This document shows positions 46,991 through 55,763 of a DNA stretch of 64,000 bases, piece by piece. The translations under genes were made by a program, and so were the position numbers. The DNA is taken from NCBI GenBank assembly GCA_030537355.1, contig JAUNNF010000005.1, positions 1 through 64,000 on the forward strand, given 5' to 3'. Under the pieces are notes generated by a model, which was given only the letters and a program-made list of their open reading frames with translations, did not search any database and had not been told where the DNA came from. Source of the DNA: Coriobacteriia bacterium. Lineage in GTDB: Bacteria > Actinomycetota > Coriobacteriia > Coriobacteriales > Eggerthellaceae. Positions within the stretch are counted from its first letter, which is position 1. Every line of letters starts with the position of its first letter.

Positions 46991-47658
46991 AATTCAGGAT
47001 GTCTATCATAATATTTCTTAATATGATAATTCCAAATTTCTCCAGTGCGAGGATGTAGAATCTTTCCTTTTCTAATAACAGCAACTGTAGCCTCGCCATA
47101 TACTTTAACAAACAAATCTTGTAGAGACACTTTACCGATTAATTCTACAAGCTCATCATATTCAGGATAATTACGGCTTGGATCCAAAGCATCTGCAATA
47201 TAAATTATCATATCAAGTGCGCTCATATGAGTATCAGCTGTTGTATGAACCATAACAGCACGCAACACATCAGATGGAATTTCAGGATATTTAATACCAA
47301 GACCAAATGCAGCCGTTAGGCCATGAAGAGTTCTTGGCATATCCTCTATTACTTCTGGAGTTGTTTGAACATCAGCACCAACCTGGTATATACGCTTACG
47401 CATCTCCTCGTCAGTATAACATTTATCCCAATCATGAAGTAATGCAGCTAGACGAGCTTTCCCAATATCAGCATGATATTCTTCAGCTAAAATTTGAGAC
47501 ATCTCAATAACGCCCATTGTATGAGTAAAACGCTTTTGATCAACACGAGATTTTAGTTCTTCCAAGCGTTCTTCATAAAAATCATCTCTATAAGGATTTT
47601 TAGCATCTATATTTTTTTTAATACGTCTTCCCTCAAAGTCAAAAATATCCTTAAACAT
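46978..47658 (-). CDS. yqeK: YqeK-type HD phosphohydrolase (Ap4A hydrolase)
   Basis: A 226-residue HD-domain protein. 'FTHTMGVIEMSQILAEEYHA' begins the domain, with the metal pair in 'ALLHDWDKCY' (about 85-94), 'LHGLTAAFGLG' and 'DMIIYIADALDPSR'. YqeK cleaves diadenosine tetraphosphate symmetrically. Usually it sits beside nadD, which is not here; the last ~30 residues ('GKILHPRTGEIWNYHIKK') extend past the common core. It lies 2 bp after pyrH. Confidence 0.85.
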   Translation of the reverse strand: MFKDIFDFEGRRIKKNIDAKNPYRDDFYEERLEELKSRVDQKRFTHTMGVIEMSQILAEEYHADIGKARLAALLHDWDKCYTDEEMRKRIYQVGADVQTTPEVIEDMPRTLHGLTAAFGLGIKYPEIPSDVLRAVMVHTTADTHMSALDMIIYIADALDPSRNYPEYDELVELIGKVSLQDLFVKVYGEATVAVIRKGKILHPRTGEIWNYHIKKYYDRHPELCKS

Positions 47659-47660
47659 TT

Positions 47661-48347
47661 CTAACCTACCTTTGTGCCAATCTTTTCACCAGACAACACT
47701 TTTTTCAGATTTCCTGATTTGTTCATATTAAAAACAATTACTGGAATATTGTTATCCATACACATAGAAATTGCAGTTAGATCCATAACTCTCAACTCAC
47801 GAGAAAGCACATCTTCAAAACTAATTGTGTCGAATTTTTTTGCATCAGGGTTATTTATTGGATCACTGTCAAATACACCATCTACCTTTGTAGCTTTCAG
47901 TACTGCATCACACTGCAACTCACATGCTTTGAGCGATGCATTAGTATCTGTTGTAAAGAATGGAACACCTGTACCGCCACCTAAAATAATGACTTCACCA
48001 TTTTCTAGATGCTTTCTTGCTTCTCTGATTTTATATGTGTCACAAACTCTCTCCATTGGAACTGCACTCATGGTACGTGCTTTGATTCCCTGTTTTTTAA
48101 ATGCTTCAGTCAATGCTAGTGCATTAATAACAGTGGCCAACATGCCCATATAATCGGCAACAGAACGGTCCAGTTTTCCATCTTGGGAGGCAATACCGCC
48201 TCGAATGATATTTCCACCACCTACTACGATAGCAACTTGTGCACCAGATTTTGTGACAGATTTTACCTCGCTAGCAATTTCATCCAATAATTTAGGATCA
48301 TCAATTGCCTCGCCAGATAATTTAAATAAGACTCTCTTGTATTTCAT
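47661..48347 (-). CDS. pyrH: Uridylate kinase
   Basis: UMP kinase of the amino-acid-kinase fold, 228 residues. 'KLSGEAIDD', 'AIVVGGGNIIRGGIAS' (phosphate binding) and 'ILGGGTGVPFFTTDTNASL' are diagnostic. It makes UDP for pyrimidine nucleotides. It is not followed by frr as in many genomes; instead it sits between a HAD phosphatase and yqeK. Confidence 0.96.
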   Translation of the reverse strand: MKYKRVLFKLSGEAIDDPKLLDEIASEVKSVTKSGAQVAIVVGGGNIIRGGIASQDGKLDRSVADYMGMLATVINALALTEAFKKQGIKARTMSAVPMERVCDTYKIREARKHLENGEVIILGGGTGVPFFTTDTNASLKACELQCDAVLKATKVDGVFDSDPINNPDAKKFDTISFEDVLSRELRVMDLTAISMCMDNNIPVIVFNMNKSGNLKKVLSGEKIGTKVG

Positions 48348-49037
48348 TTAAGCCACTTCTCCTTTTTCGAAATCTAAAATTTCCCAATCATTTTTCTTAG
48401 CATGCTTTCTCAATGTTTTATCAGGATCAACTGCACATACATAATTTGCTTGATTGAGCAGGTCTAAGTCAGTATAATGATCAGCAAAAGCATACTCTAT
48501 TACCCAATTATTAATTCCAAATGTGTTGTCTGCATATTCATAAAGCCTACGCAATTTTTCATCACCGGCAACACATTCGCCTTCTACTTTACCTGTATAG
48601 TTGCCTTTCTCATCTACACTCATTTCAGTGCCTACAATATGAACAAAACCATGTCGTTTAGAAAAACTATTTAAAGTAGACGTAAAAGCCGCTGATAAAA
48701 TTACAGGTTCATAACCATCTTGTTTAAGTTCATCAGCAATTTCAATCAACCTAGTACGTACAGTTTTATCCAAATTTTCAGAATAAAAGTTGTCAATATA
48801 TTCATTAACTGCTTCTGTGTTTTTACCAGCAAAAGGCCTAAATATGAGCTCCCTAGGAACTCGCTCTTTATATGGAAGATGGGCTTTATAACGCAAACCC
48901 CAAAAAATTAACCTAATAGCAGTACGTTTATTCAATTGTTTAGTCTTAAGTAAATCAAGGGACAATTTCATACCAGACTGTGACGGAATAATGGTTCCAT
49001 CAAAATCAAACACTGCCAATTTCACTTTCTCACTCAT
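48348..49037 (-). CDS. HAD-IB family phosphatase (SerB-like)
   Basis: A 229-residue HAD hydrolase. Motif I 'AVFDFDGTIIPSQSG' at about 8-22, motif II Ser in 'EPVILSAAFTS', motif III Lys 'AGDEKLRRL' and motif IV 'EYAFADHYTDLDLL'. Phosphoserine-phosphatase-like subgroup; substrate unknown. The start is ATG 49037 (MSEKVKLAVF); TATAAT (49053-49048) is 10 nt upstream with no Shine-Dalgarno, so the leader is only a few bases. The frame open to 49103 lies partly upstream of the promoter. Confidence 0.85.
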   Translation of the reverse strand: MSEKVKLAVFDFDGTIIPSQSGMKLSLDLLKTKQLNKRTAIRLIFWGLRYKAHLPYKERVPRELIFRPFAGKNTEAVNEYIDNFYSENLDKTVRTRLIEIADELKQDGYEPVILSAAFTSTLNSFSKRHGFVHIVGTEMSVDEKGNYTGKVEGECVAGDEKLRRLYEYADNTFGINNWVIEYAFADHYTDLDLLNQANYVCAVDPDKTLRKHAKKNDWEILDFEKGEVA

Positions 49038-49156
49038 ATAACAAATTATTATATCATCTCTAAGAAACAATATATATAAAATGTTGTCAGAAACAAACGA
49101 CACGAAATTGATTTATGTTTTTGTTGCTATAAGTTTATAAAAAATACAAATTTTGC

Positions 49157-49303
49157 TTAGTTGTGTGGTAAAAATTTAGCAAAATTTCAAGCATTTAATA
49201 ATTAATATTTTTTTCAAGCTTGTCTATCTGCATATATAAAATAACAAAAAATTATTAGATTAAAAAAGTAATCAAAATTTGATGATTTCTACCACACAAC
49301 TTA
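49157..49303. promoter_or_regulatory. Inverted repeats in the redox-operon upstream region
   Basis: In the 417-bp gene-free stretch 49038-49454, a 14-bp motif (TTAGTTGTGTGGTA, 49157-49170) recurs inverted at 49303-49290 with one mismatch. The arms are 119 bp apart and the DNA between is very AT-rich, with 'TTTCAAGC' repeated (about 49183 and 49213). The right arm ends 73 bp before the -35 box of the redox operon. It looks like a two-site operator for a looping or dimeric regulator. No gene is seen here. Confidence 0.5.
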
Positions 49304-49375
49304 ACATTTTTCACTAAGTTACTATATTGAGGGTATATAAACAATTGATTTAATTATAAAAGTACTATTTTTTGC

Positions 49376-49404
49376 TTGACACAACACACTATAAGTATTA
49401 GAAT
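49376..49404 (+). promoter_or_regulatory. Promoter of the redox operon
   Basis: TTGACA (49376-49381), 17-bp spacer, TAGAAT (49399-49404). Predicted start near 49411, a leader of about 44 nt with an AGGAGGA site 8 nt before the ATG. It is among the strongest promoters in the window after the rRNA one. Confidence 0.85.
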
Positions 49405-49454
49405 TCTGACCTGGTAAAAAGCAATAAATTGATTAATTTTTAGGAGGAAAAATT

Positions 49455-49937
49455 ATGGGAAAGCCACAAAGCGATTTTTCATTAATCAAAGACGTTTTGG
49501 ATGAATATGGCGATGTCGAAGGCAGCTTAATTACTATCTTACAAAAAGCTCAAGAAGTTTATGGTTATCTTCCAAAAGACGTCATATATCACGTTGCGGA
49601 AAGAATTGGCTCTACACCTGCTGAAGTGATGGGTGTTGCTACATTTTATTCGCAATTCCGCTTAACACCAATTGGTAAGTATTTAATTATGTCTTGCCAG
49701 GGAACAGCTTGCCATGTAAATGGAAGCGAACGTGTTAGCGAAGCTGTGTCTGAGTATTTAGGCATTGAAAATGGCGAAACAACAGAAGACGGTTTATTTA
49801 CCCTCGAGAATGTTGCTTGCTTGGGTTGTTGCTCACTTGCCCCTGTTATTATGATTAACGGCGAGGCTCACGGTAACTTAACACCTGATAAAGCCATTGC
49901 AGTATTAAAAGATATTCAAGCAAAGGAGGGATGCTAA
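49455..49937 (+). CDS. NuoE-like [2Fe-2S] subunit of an NAD(P)H oxidoreductase
   Basis: A 160-residue thioredoxin-fold subunit. The [2Fe-2S] cysteines are in 'MSCQGTACHVNGSERV' (C-x4-C) and 'VACLGCCSLAPVIMI' (C-x3-C, about 130-134). The helical N-terminal part 'LITILQKAQEVYGYLP' is typical. In hydrogenase, formate dehydrogenase and Stn-type complexes this subunit feeds electrons to or from the NuoF-like flavin subunit encoded next. Confidence 0.93.
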   Translation: MGKPQSDFSLIKDVLDEYGDVEGSLITILQKAQEVYGYLPKDVIYHVAERIGSTPAEVMGVATFYSQFRLTPIGKYLIMSCQGTACHVNGSERVSEAVSEYLGIENGETTEDGLFTLENVACLGCCSLAPVIMINGEAHGNLTPDKAIAVLKDIQAKEGC

Positions 49938-51688
49938 TGCGTGTTGTAATAGGTGAAGGCTCTTGCGGAGTTGCTGCTGGTGCTGCTAAAGTACACGAAG
50001 CTCTTGATGCTCTACTTACAGGCAATGAAAACTTCGAAATTGGAAGCACTGGTTGTATCGGAATGTGCTTTTTAGAGCCAATTGTTGATTTATATGATGG
50101 AGATAAGCTAGCTCGCAGATTAGTTCATGTTAGCGCTGATAATGCACAAGCTATTTATGATGCTGCTAACACTGGCGACTTATCAAAAGTTGATGACATC
50201 ACTATTAAACCTGAAGACGAAGAATTCTTGAACGGTCAAACTCGTATTGCACTTCGTCACTGCGGTTTAATTGATCCAACATCTCTCAATGATTACAGAG
50301 CTGCTGATGGTTATGAGGGCTTGCAAAAAGTTCTCAATAACATGAGCCCAGAAGATGTAATCGAAGAGATTAAAACATCAGGCTTAGCTGGTCGTGGTGG
50401 TGCAGGCTTCCCAACTTGGTTTAAATGGAATGCTGCTCGCCAAAGTGAATCAGAAGAAAAATACTTGATCTGTAATGCAGATGAAGGTGATCCTGGTGCT
50501 TTCATGGACAGAGCTGTTATTGAGTCTGATCCACATAACTTAATTGAAGGTATGCTCATTGGTGCTTATGCAATTGGCGCAACAGAAATGATTGTTTATG
50601 TTCGTGCTGAGTATCCACTCGCAATTAAGCACTTAGAAGAAGCTATGAAACAGGCAAGAGAAGCTAACTTGCTAGGTAAAAACATTCTAGGTACTGACTT
50701 TTCTTGCGACATGCGCATTAAAGCTGGTGCTGGTGCGTTTGTTTGCGGCGAGGAAACAGCACTCATTGAGTCATTAGAAGGTAAACGTGGTATGCCAAGA
50801 TTGAAACCACCATTCCCAGCACAAGTTGGTTACATGAATGAACCTTCTAACATCAACAACGTTGAAACTTTTGCAAACGTTGCTTGGATCATGAATAACG
50901 GTGGCGAGAAATTTGCTGCTATGGGAACAGAAGACAGCAAGGGCACAAAGGTATTTGCCTTAACTGGTAAAATCCGTAAAGGTGGCCTTGTCGAAATCCC
51001 AATGGGTAAAACACTCCGCGACGTTATCTTTGGTATTGGCGGTGGCATCCGCGATGACAAAGAATTCAAAGCTGTACAAATGGGTGGTCCATCAGGTGGT
51101 TGTATCCCTAAAGACTTACTCGATACAGTTATCGATTACAAAGCATTAGGTGCTACTGGTGCTATCATGGGTTCTGGTGGTATGGTTGTTATGGACGAAT
51201 CAACTTGCATGGTTGGCATGGCAAAATTCTTCCTAGACTTTACAGCTTCAGAATCTTGTGGTAAATGCGTTCACTGCCGTATCGGTACAAAACGTATGCA
51301 AGAAATCTTAACTCGTATTGTTAATGGCGAGGGTAAAGAGGGTGACATTGAGCTTCTCGAAGACCTCTGCACTGCTGTTAAAGATGGTGCACTTTGTGGT
51401 CTTGGACAAACAGCTCCTAACCCAGTACTCACAACAATCAGATACTTTAGAGATGAGTATGAAGCTCACATTAACGAGAAAAAATGTCCTGCAAAAGAAT
51501 GTACTGCACTTCTTACATACAGAATTGATGCTGATAAATGTAGGGGTTGTACACTTTGTGCTAAGAAATGTCCGGTTAGTGCAATTGATGGTGAGAGAAA
51601 GAACCCTCACAAGATTGACCCAGAGAAATGTATTCGTTGTGGCCAGTGCATAGCAACATGTAAGTTCGGCGCAATCGTTTGTGAATAG
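49937..51688 (+). CDS. NuoF-like NADH-binding flavin/iron-sulfur subunit
   Basis: A 583-residue diaphorase subunit (HydB/NuoF type). An N-terminal thioredoxin-like [2Fe-2S] domain (cysteines in GEGSCGV and 'GSTGCIGMCF') precedes the core: NADH site 'GLAGRGGAGFPTWFKW', FMN site 'GAGAFVCGEETALIESLEG', [4Fe-4S] site 'SESCGKCVHCRIGTKRM'. Two more [4Fe-4S] clusters follow at the C-terminus ('KCRGCTLCAKKCPVSAI' and 'KCIRCGQCIATCKFGAI'). ATG 49937 overlaps the nuoE-like stop as TAATG with an AGGAGGG site; the ATG at 49931 is too close to that site. Confidence 0.94.
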   Translation: MRVVIGEGSCGVAAGAAKVHEALDALLTGNENFEIGSTGCIGMCFLEPIVDLYDGDKLARRLVHVSADNAQAIYDAANTGDLSKVDDITIKPEDEEFLNGQTRIALRHCGLIDPTSLNDYRAADGYEGLQKVLNNMSPEDVIEEIKTSGLAGRGGAGFPTWFKWNAARQSESEEKYLICNADEGDPGAFMDRAVIESDPHNLIEGMLIGAYAIGATEMIVYVRAEYPLAIKHLEEAMKQAREANLLGKNILGTDFSCDMRIKAGAGAFVCGEETALIESLEGKRGMPRLKPPFPAQVGYMNEPSNINNVETFANVAWIMNNGGEKFAAMGTEDSKGTKVFALTGKIRKGGLVEIPMGKTLRDVIFGIGGGIRDDKEFKAVQMGGPSGGCIPKDLLDTVIDYKALGATGAIMGSGGMVVMDESTCMVGMAKFFLDFTASESCGKCVHCRIGTKRMQEILTRIVNGEGKEGDIELLEDLCTAVKDGALCGLGQTAPNPVLTTIRYFRDEYEAHINEKKCPAKECTALLTYRIDADKCRGCTLCAKKCPVSAIDGERKNPHKIDPEKCIRCGQCIATCKFGAIVCE

Positions 51689-51699
51689 AGGTAGATACT

Positions 51700-53727
51700 A
51701 TGGAACAAATTAAAATAAAAATAGACGGAAAAGAAATTGTAGGAAACAAAGGTGAAACTATTCTACAAATTGCCATGAATAATGGTATAGAAATTCCTAA
51801 CCTTTGTTATCACAGTGAATTAAAACTTTATGGTGCTTGCGGGCTTTGCGTAGTAGAAGCTGAAGGTATTCCAAAATTACTTAGAGCTTGTGCTACTGTA
51901 GCAAGTGATGGTATGGACATTCACACAGACACTCCTCGTGTTGTAAAAGCACGTAGAGTTGCTATTGAGCTTATCATGAGTGATCACGAAGGCGATTGCA
52001 AAGGCCCATGTGTTTTAAATTGTCCAGCTCATACAGATGCTCAAGATTATGTAAAGAAAATCGCTGAAGGCGATGACCGTGAGGCAGTAAGAATCATTAA
52101 AGAAAAAGTTCCAATTCCTGCTTCAATTGGTAGAGTTTGCCCTCACCCATGCGAGACTCACTGCAGACGTGCTCTTGTTGAAGAGCCACTTTCAATTGCT
52201 TATCTAAAAGCTTTTGCTGCTGATAATGATTTAAAATCTGACAATCCATATGTGCCAGAAAAAAAGGAAGCAACAAACAAAAAAGTAGCAATCATCGGTG
52301 GAGGTCCTGCAGGTCTTGCTGCTGCATATAGACTCGCAGTTGGTGGTCATGATGTAACAGTTTATGACATGATGGAAGAGATGGGCGGAATGTTACGTTA
52401 CGGTATTCCAGAATATCGTCTTCCAAAAGCAGTTCTTGCTCAAGAAACAAAAGCAATTGAGAACTTAGGTGTTACATACAAGAATGGAGTTAAGCTCGGA
52501 AAAGACATTACTCTAAAAGAACTTAGAGACAACAACGATGCTGTACTTGTAGCTGTTGGTGCATGGAAGGGTTCTGGAGTTTATTGTCCTGGCGAGGACA
52601 AGGAAGGTGTACTTAGTGGTATCGACTTCTTACGTGAAGTAAACCAAGGTGCTCGCCCAGATCTAGGCAAAAACGTTATTGTTGTTGGTGGCGGCAACAC
52701 TGCAATGGATGCATGCCGTACAGCAAAACGCTGTGGTGCTGAAAACGTTTACGTTGTATACAGACGTACTCGCGAAGAAGCTCCTGCAGAAGACCTCGAG
52801 ATTACAGAAGCAATTGAGGAAGGTGTAGAATTTAAGTTCTTAACTAACCCAGCTGAAATCTTAGGTGACGGCAAAGTTGAACAAGTTAAACTTCAAATTA
52901 TGGAACTTGGCGAGCCTGATGAGTCAGGAAGACGTCGTCCTGTTCCTGTTGAAGGTAAATTTGAAACAATTGATGCTGACACAGTAATCGCTGCTATTGG
53001 TCAAAAATGCTTACCAGATGGCTTAGATGATATTGAACTTACAAAGAAAGGTACAGTTGTTGCTGATGAACAAAGTGCACTTACAAATCTTGACGGTGTA
53101 TTTGCAGCAGGTGATGCAACTAACAGAGGAGCATCAATAGCTATCGATGCTATCGCTGAAGGTAACCGTGCTGCTGAAGCTATTGAACTTTACCTCGCAG
53201 GCAAACCATTGGAGTTCTATGAGCCATATGTTTCTGAGACTGAGAAGACTGCAGAAGACTTTGCTGACAGAGAGAAATTACCTCGTGCAGTTATGGCAGT
53301 TGAAGATCCTAAACAAAGAGCAACTAATTTTGATTCTGTTATCAAAGGATTTACTGATGAGCAAGCTAGAGCCGAGGCAAAACGCTGCTTAGAATGTGGA
53401 TGTCATGATTATCATGATTGTAAATTAATCCGCTACGCTCAAGCAGAACCAGTTGATCCTCACAGATTAGATGGTAAAAAACATGAATGCTACAAAGAGC
53501 AATGCTTAGTCACAATCGAGCGTGACCAAGGTAAATGTATGTTATGTAACCAATGTGTACGTACATGTAAAGAACGTATTGGTGAGGGCTTACTTGGTCT
53601 TGTTGGACGTGGCTTTAAGACTGTTATCAAACCTGAATTTGAAGGAACTGATGCAATAGCAGTTTGCAAAGATTGTCACCAATGTGCTGATGTTTGCCCA
53701 ACTGGTGCTTTGAAAATTTTAAGTTAG
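51700..53727 (+). CDS. GltD-like FAD/NAD(P) oxidoreductase with ferredoxin domains at both ends
   Basis: A 675-residue fusion. Residues 1-80: [2Fe-2S] ferredoxin fold ('YGACGLCVVEAEGIP', then CAT). 80-190: HxxxCxxC-type and glutamate-synthase small-subunit cysteines ('DCKGPCVLNCPAH', 'GRVCPHPCETHCRR'). 195-480: FAD domain 'VAIIGGGPAGLAAAYRLA' and NADP-type site 'VIVVGGGNTAMDACRTAKRC' with YRR following. 560-675: two [4Fe-4S] clusters ('CMLCNQCVRTCKE', 'CKDCHQCADVCPTGA'). There is no H-cluster or formate dehydrogenase domain. With the NuoE/NuoF pair it resembles the Sporomusa-type Nfn (Stn) transhydrogenase. Followed by a strong terminator. Confidence 0.88.
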   Translation: MEQIKIKIDGKEIVGNKGETILQIAMNNGIEIPNLCYHSELKLYGACGLCVVEAEGIPKLLRACATVASDGMDIHTDTPRVVKARRVAIELIMSDHEGDCKGPCVLNCPAHTDAQDYVKKIAEGDDREAVRIIKEKVPIPASIGRVCPHPCETHCRRALVEEPLSIAYLKAFAADNDLKSDNPYVPEKKEATNKKVAIIGGGPAGLAAAYRLAVGGHDVTVYDMMEEMGGMLRYGIPEYRLPKAVLAQETKAIENLGVTYKNGVKLGKDITLKELRDNNDAVLVAVGAWKGSGVYCPGEDKEGVLSGIDFLREVNQGARPDLGKNVIVVGGGNTAMDACRTAKRCGAENVYVVYRRTREEAPAEDLEITEAIEEGVEFKFLTNPAEILGDGKVEQVKLQIMELGEPDESGRRRPVPVEGKFETIDADTVIAAIGQKCLPDGLDDIELTKKGTVVADEQSALTNLDGVFAAGDATNRGASIAIDAIAEGNRAAEAIELYLAGKPLEFYEPYVSETEKTAEDFADREKLPRAVMAVEDPKQRATNFDSVIKGFTDEQARAEAKRCLECGCHDYHDCKLIRYAQAEPVDPHRLDGKKHECYKEQCLVTIERDQGKCMLCNQCVRTCKERIGEGLLGLVGRGFKTVIKPEFEGTDAIAVCKDCHQCADVCPTGALKILS

Positions 53728-53778
53728 GGGCGTGGTTATTGGAGCCAAACGGCACTAAAGGGACACCCTTAAAAAAAC

Positions 53779-53803
53779 AAACCCCTAGTTTATCTAGGGG
53801 TTT
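53779..53803. terminator. Bidirectional intrinsic terminator
   Basis: AAACCCCTAG/CTAGGGGTTT with a 5-nt loop. Plus strand is followed by TCTTTATC after a TTTT run; minus strand is followed by TTTGTTTTTTT. It separates the redox operon from the convergent glycosyltransferase gene. A second small stem (AAGGG/CCCTT, about 53757-53770) precedes it. Confidence 0.9.
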
Positions 53804-53806
53804 TCT

Positions 53807-54865
53807 TTATCTTTTCAAAATAGATTCTATACGGCACTTAACTTTATCTACGAAAATAAATCCTTTAATGTATAGGGCTATAGCAGTAAAGCGTTTTTTG
53901 AAAAAGAGTTTAGCCAAAAAGCGCTCATAAGGTTTAAAAAACTTATCATCAAGACTATGATTGTTTATCTCAAGTTCATATTTTTCATAATATTCCTTAA
54001 GACTTTCTTTAAGCTCTTTAAAAGACTTATTAGTATTGGTTAACAACACTACAGGCAATAAGATTACTTTATAGATAAAATTATAGTTTGCCTCTTCGTC
54101 ATAACTATCAAAACCCCACTTTTTTGCATATTTTGAATGTTGTTTTTCATGTCTCTCAAAATCTTCTTTAAAACGATCATCTTGATGCATAGTAGAGCTT
54201 ATAGAATCTGAATTAATGCGATAATTGTAATAAACATTATTTGAAAACTTAATTCCTGAAGCAGCATCAAGCAAATCAAGGAACATATAATCGTCCTCGA
54301 AATATCTCATATACATATCAGGATCAACGTCAATCTTATCCAATAAAGATTTTCTAAAACTATGTATAGTAAGTGAATTAAATACGTGTTCTTCAAAAAT
54401 AATTTTCTTTAATAAATCTATGCCTTCTTTTGGACTAGCATTTATAAATTCATCTGGAGTTACTATAAAAGGAGTATTTGCATCTGGATTTCTTGTGTAA
54501 TTATACCTAATAATGTCAATTTCAGGATTTTCAAACGTTTTAGCTAAAAAGGTAAAAAATTCAGAATCAACATAGTAATCATCAGAGTCAGGTGTAACAA
54601 TAATGTCACCAGTAATTTTTTTATAACATTGCCATCTGGCAGAATATGTACCAATATTTCCTGTACGAATAAGCTTAATATCGCATTTATATTTTTTGAT
54701 AATCTCATCTAATTTTTTTTGTTCTTCTTTTGTAGAGTTATTATCACAAATAATAATTTCCCAATTTTTATAAGTTTGAGCTACTATTGAATCAATAAGA
54801 TCAGAGATTAGATCTCCCATATTGTGATAAGCAATGCATACGCTGATTTTCGAATTATTTTGCAT
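53807..54865 (-). CDS. Family 2 glycosyltransferase
   Basis: A 352-residue GT-A fold transferase. 'SVCIAYHNMGDLISDLIDSI' and 'NWEIIICDNNSTKEE' form the nucleotide-sugar site and 'IIVTPDSDDYYVDSEFF' the DxD metal motif (about 90-100). The C-terminal half is charged and helical, with a hydrophobic stretch 'FIYKVILLPVVLLT' near 270. Donor and acceptor unknown; cell-surface polysaccharide is the usual role. It starts at the base where recR ends and forms the tail of the dnaX-ebfC-recR operon. Confidence 0.85.
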   Translation of the reverse strand: MQNNSKISVCIAYHNMGDLISDLIDSIVAQTYKNWEIIICDNNSTKEEQKKLDEIIKKYKCDIKLIRTGNIGTYSARWQCYKKITGDIIVTPDSDDYYVDSEFFTFLAKTFENPEIDIIRYNYTRNPDANTPFIVTPDEFINASPKEGIDLLKKIIFEEHVFNSLTIHSFRKSLLDKIDVDPDMYMRYFEDDYMFLDLLDAASGIKFSNNVYYNYRINSDSISSTMHQDDRFKEDFERHEKQHSKYAKKWGFDSYDEEANYNFIYKVILLPVVLLTNTNKSFKELKESLKEYYEKYELEINNHSLDDKFFKPYERFLAKLFFKKRFTAIALYIKGFIFVDKVKCRIESILKR

Positions 54866-55443
54866 TAAATTTCCTTTCTGTCTTCAAGTGCTCTACCTAA
54901 TGTAACTTCATCAGCAAATTCCAGATCTCCACCAACAGGAATTCCGCTTGCAGGACGGGTAATTTTTATACCAAGAGGTTTAATCATTCTAGCAAGATAA
55001 GCTGCTGTTGTCTCACCTTCTACGTTAGGATTTGTTGCAATAACAACTTCGTCAACATCCACAAGCCTATTCATGAGTTCTGCTATGTTTAAATCCTCTG
55101 GTCCAACACCATCAATAGGTGAAATTTCCCCGCCTAAAACATGATAAATTCCATTAAAAACGCAGGTGCGTTCTATTGGCGGAATATTACGAGGCTCACA
55201 AACCACACAAATGATTTTATGATTGCGAGAAGGATTTGAGCAAATCTCACACAGGTCATCTGTCGCATAATTAAAGCATTTTTTGCAAAAACGAACATCA
55301 GATTTAACTGTTTTAATAGTATCAGCAAGTTTATTTGCGGAGTCGGTGTTTAAAATCCAATATGCAATACGTTGGGCAGATTTAGGCCCAATTCCTGGCA
55401 TTTTTTCTAATTCATGTAACAGATTGTCGATTTTTTCAGACAC
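54865..55443 (-). CDS. recR: Recombination mediator protein RecR
   Basis: Loads RecA at gaps together with RecO/RecF. N-terminal helix-hairpin-helix 'LEKMPGIGPKSAQRIAYWIL', C4 zinc finger 'CKKCFNYATDDLCEICSNPS' (about 56-75), then a Toprim domain ('ICVVCEPRNIPPIE', 'VDEVVIATNPNVEGETTAAYL'). 192 residues, normal. Its ATG overlaps the stop of ebfC. Confidence 0.97.
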   Translation of the reverse strand: MSEKIDNLLHELEKMPGIGPKSAQRIAYWILNTDSANKLADTIKTVKSDVRFCKKCFNYATDDLCEICSNPSRNHKIICVVCEPRNIPPIERTCVFNGIYHVLGGEISPIDGVGPEDLNIAELMNRLVDVDEVVIATNPNVEGETTAAYLARMIKPLGIKITRPASGIPVGGDLEFADEVTLGRALEDRKEI

Positions 55444-55751
55444 TACATCAAACCTGGAATATTCATACCACCTGTAACAGCTCCAAGTTTTTGTTGACTT
55501 ATAGCAGACATGCTACGAATAGCCTCATTAACTGCAGCTACAACCATATCTTGTAGCATTTCAACATCTTCTGGATCTACTACGTCTTTATTAATTTCTA
55601 AACTTACAAGCTCATTTGTTCCATTAACAGTTGCTTTTACCATACCACCGCCAGATTCTGCTGTTGTTTCCATTTCAGCAATTTCTGCCTGAGCAGCATC
55701 TAAGTTTTTCTGCATCATTTGAGCTTGTTTCATCATTTTTTTCATATCCAT
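55443..55751 (-). CDS. ebfC: Nucleoid-associated protein, YbaB/EbfC family
   Basis: A 102-residue DNA-binding protein: 'MKKMMKQAQMMQKNLDAAQ' then VKATVNG and 'INKDVVDPEDVEMLQDMVVA' are the family hallmarks. Sits between dnaX and recR, the classic order. Confidence 0.95.
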   Translation of the reverse strand: MDMKKMMKQAQMMQKNLDAAQAEIAEMETTAESGGGMVKATVNGTNELVSLEINKDVVDPEDVEMLQDMVVAAVNEAIRSMSAISQQKLGAVTGGMNIPGLM

Positions 55752-55763
55752 AGGTATACTCCT

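Noticed and set aside
51318-51653. Extra small gene inside the NuoF-like gene
   Set aside because: It is a different frame of a cysteine-rich coding region; the main frame has complete cluster motifs.
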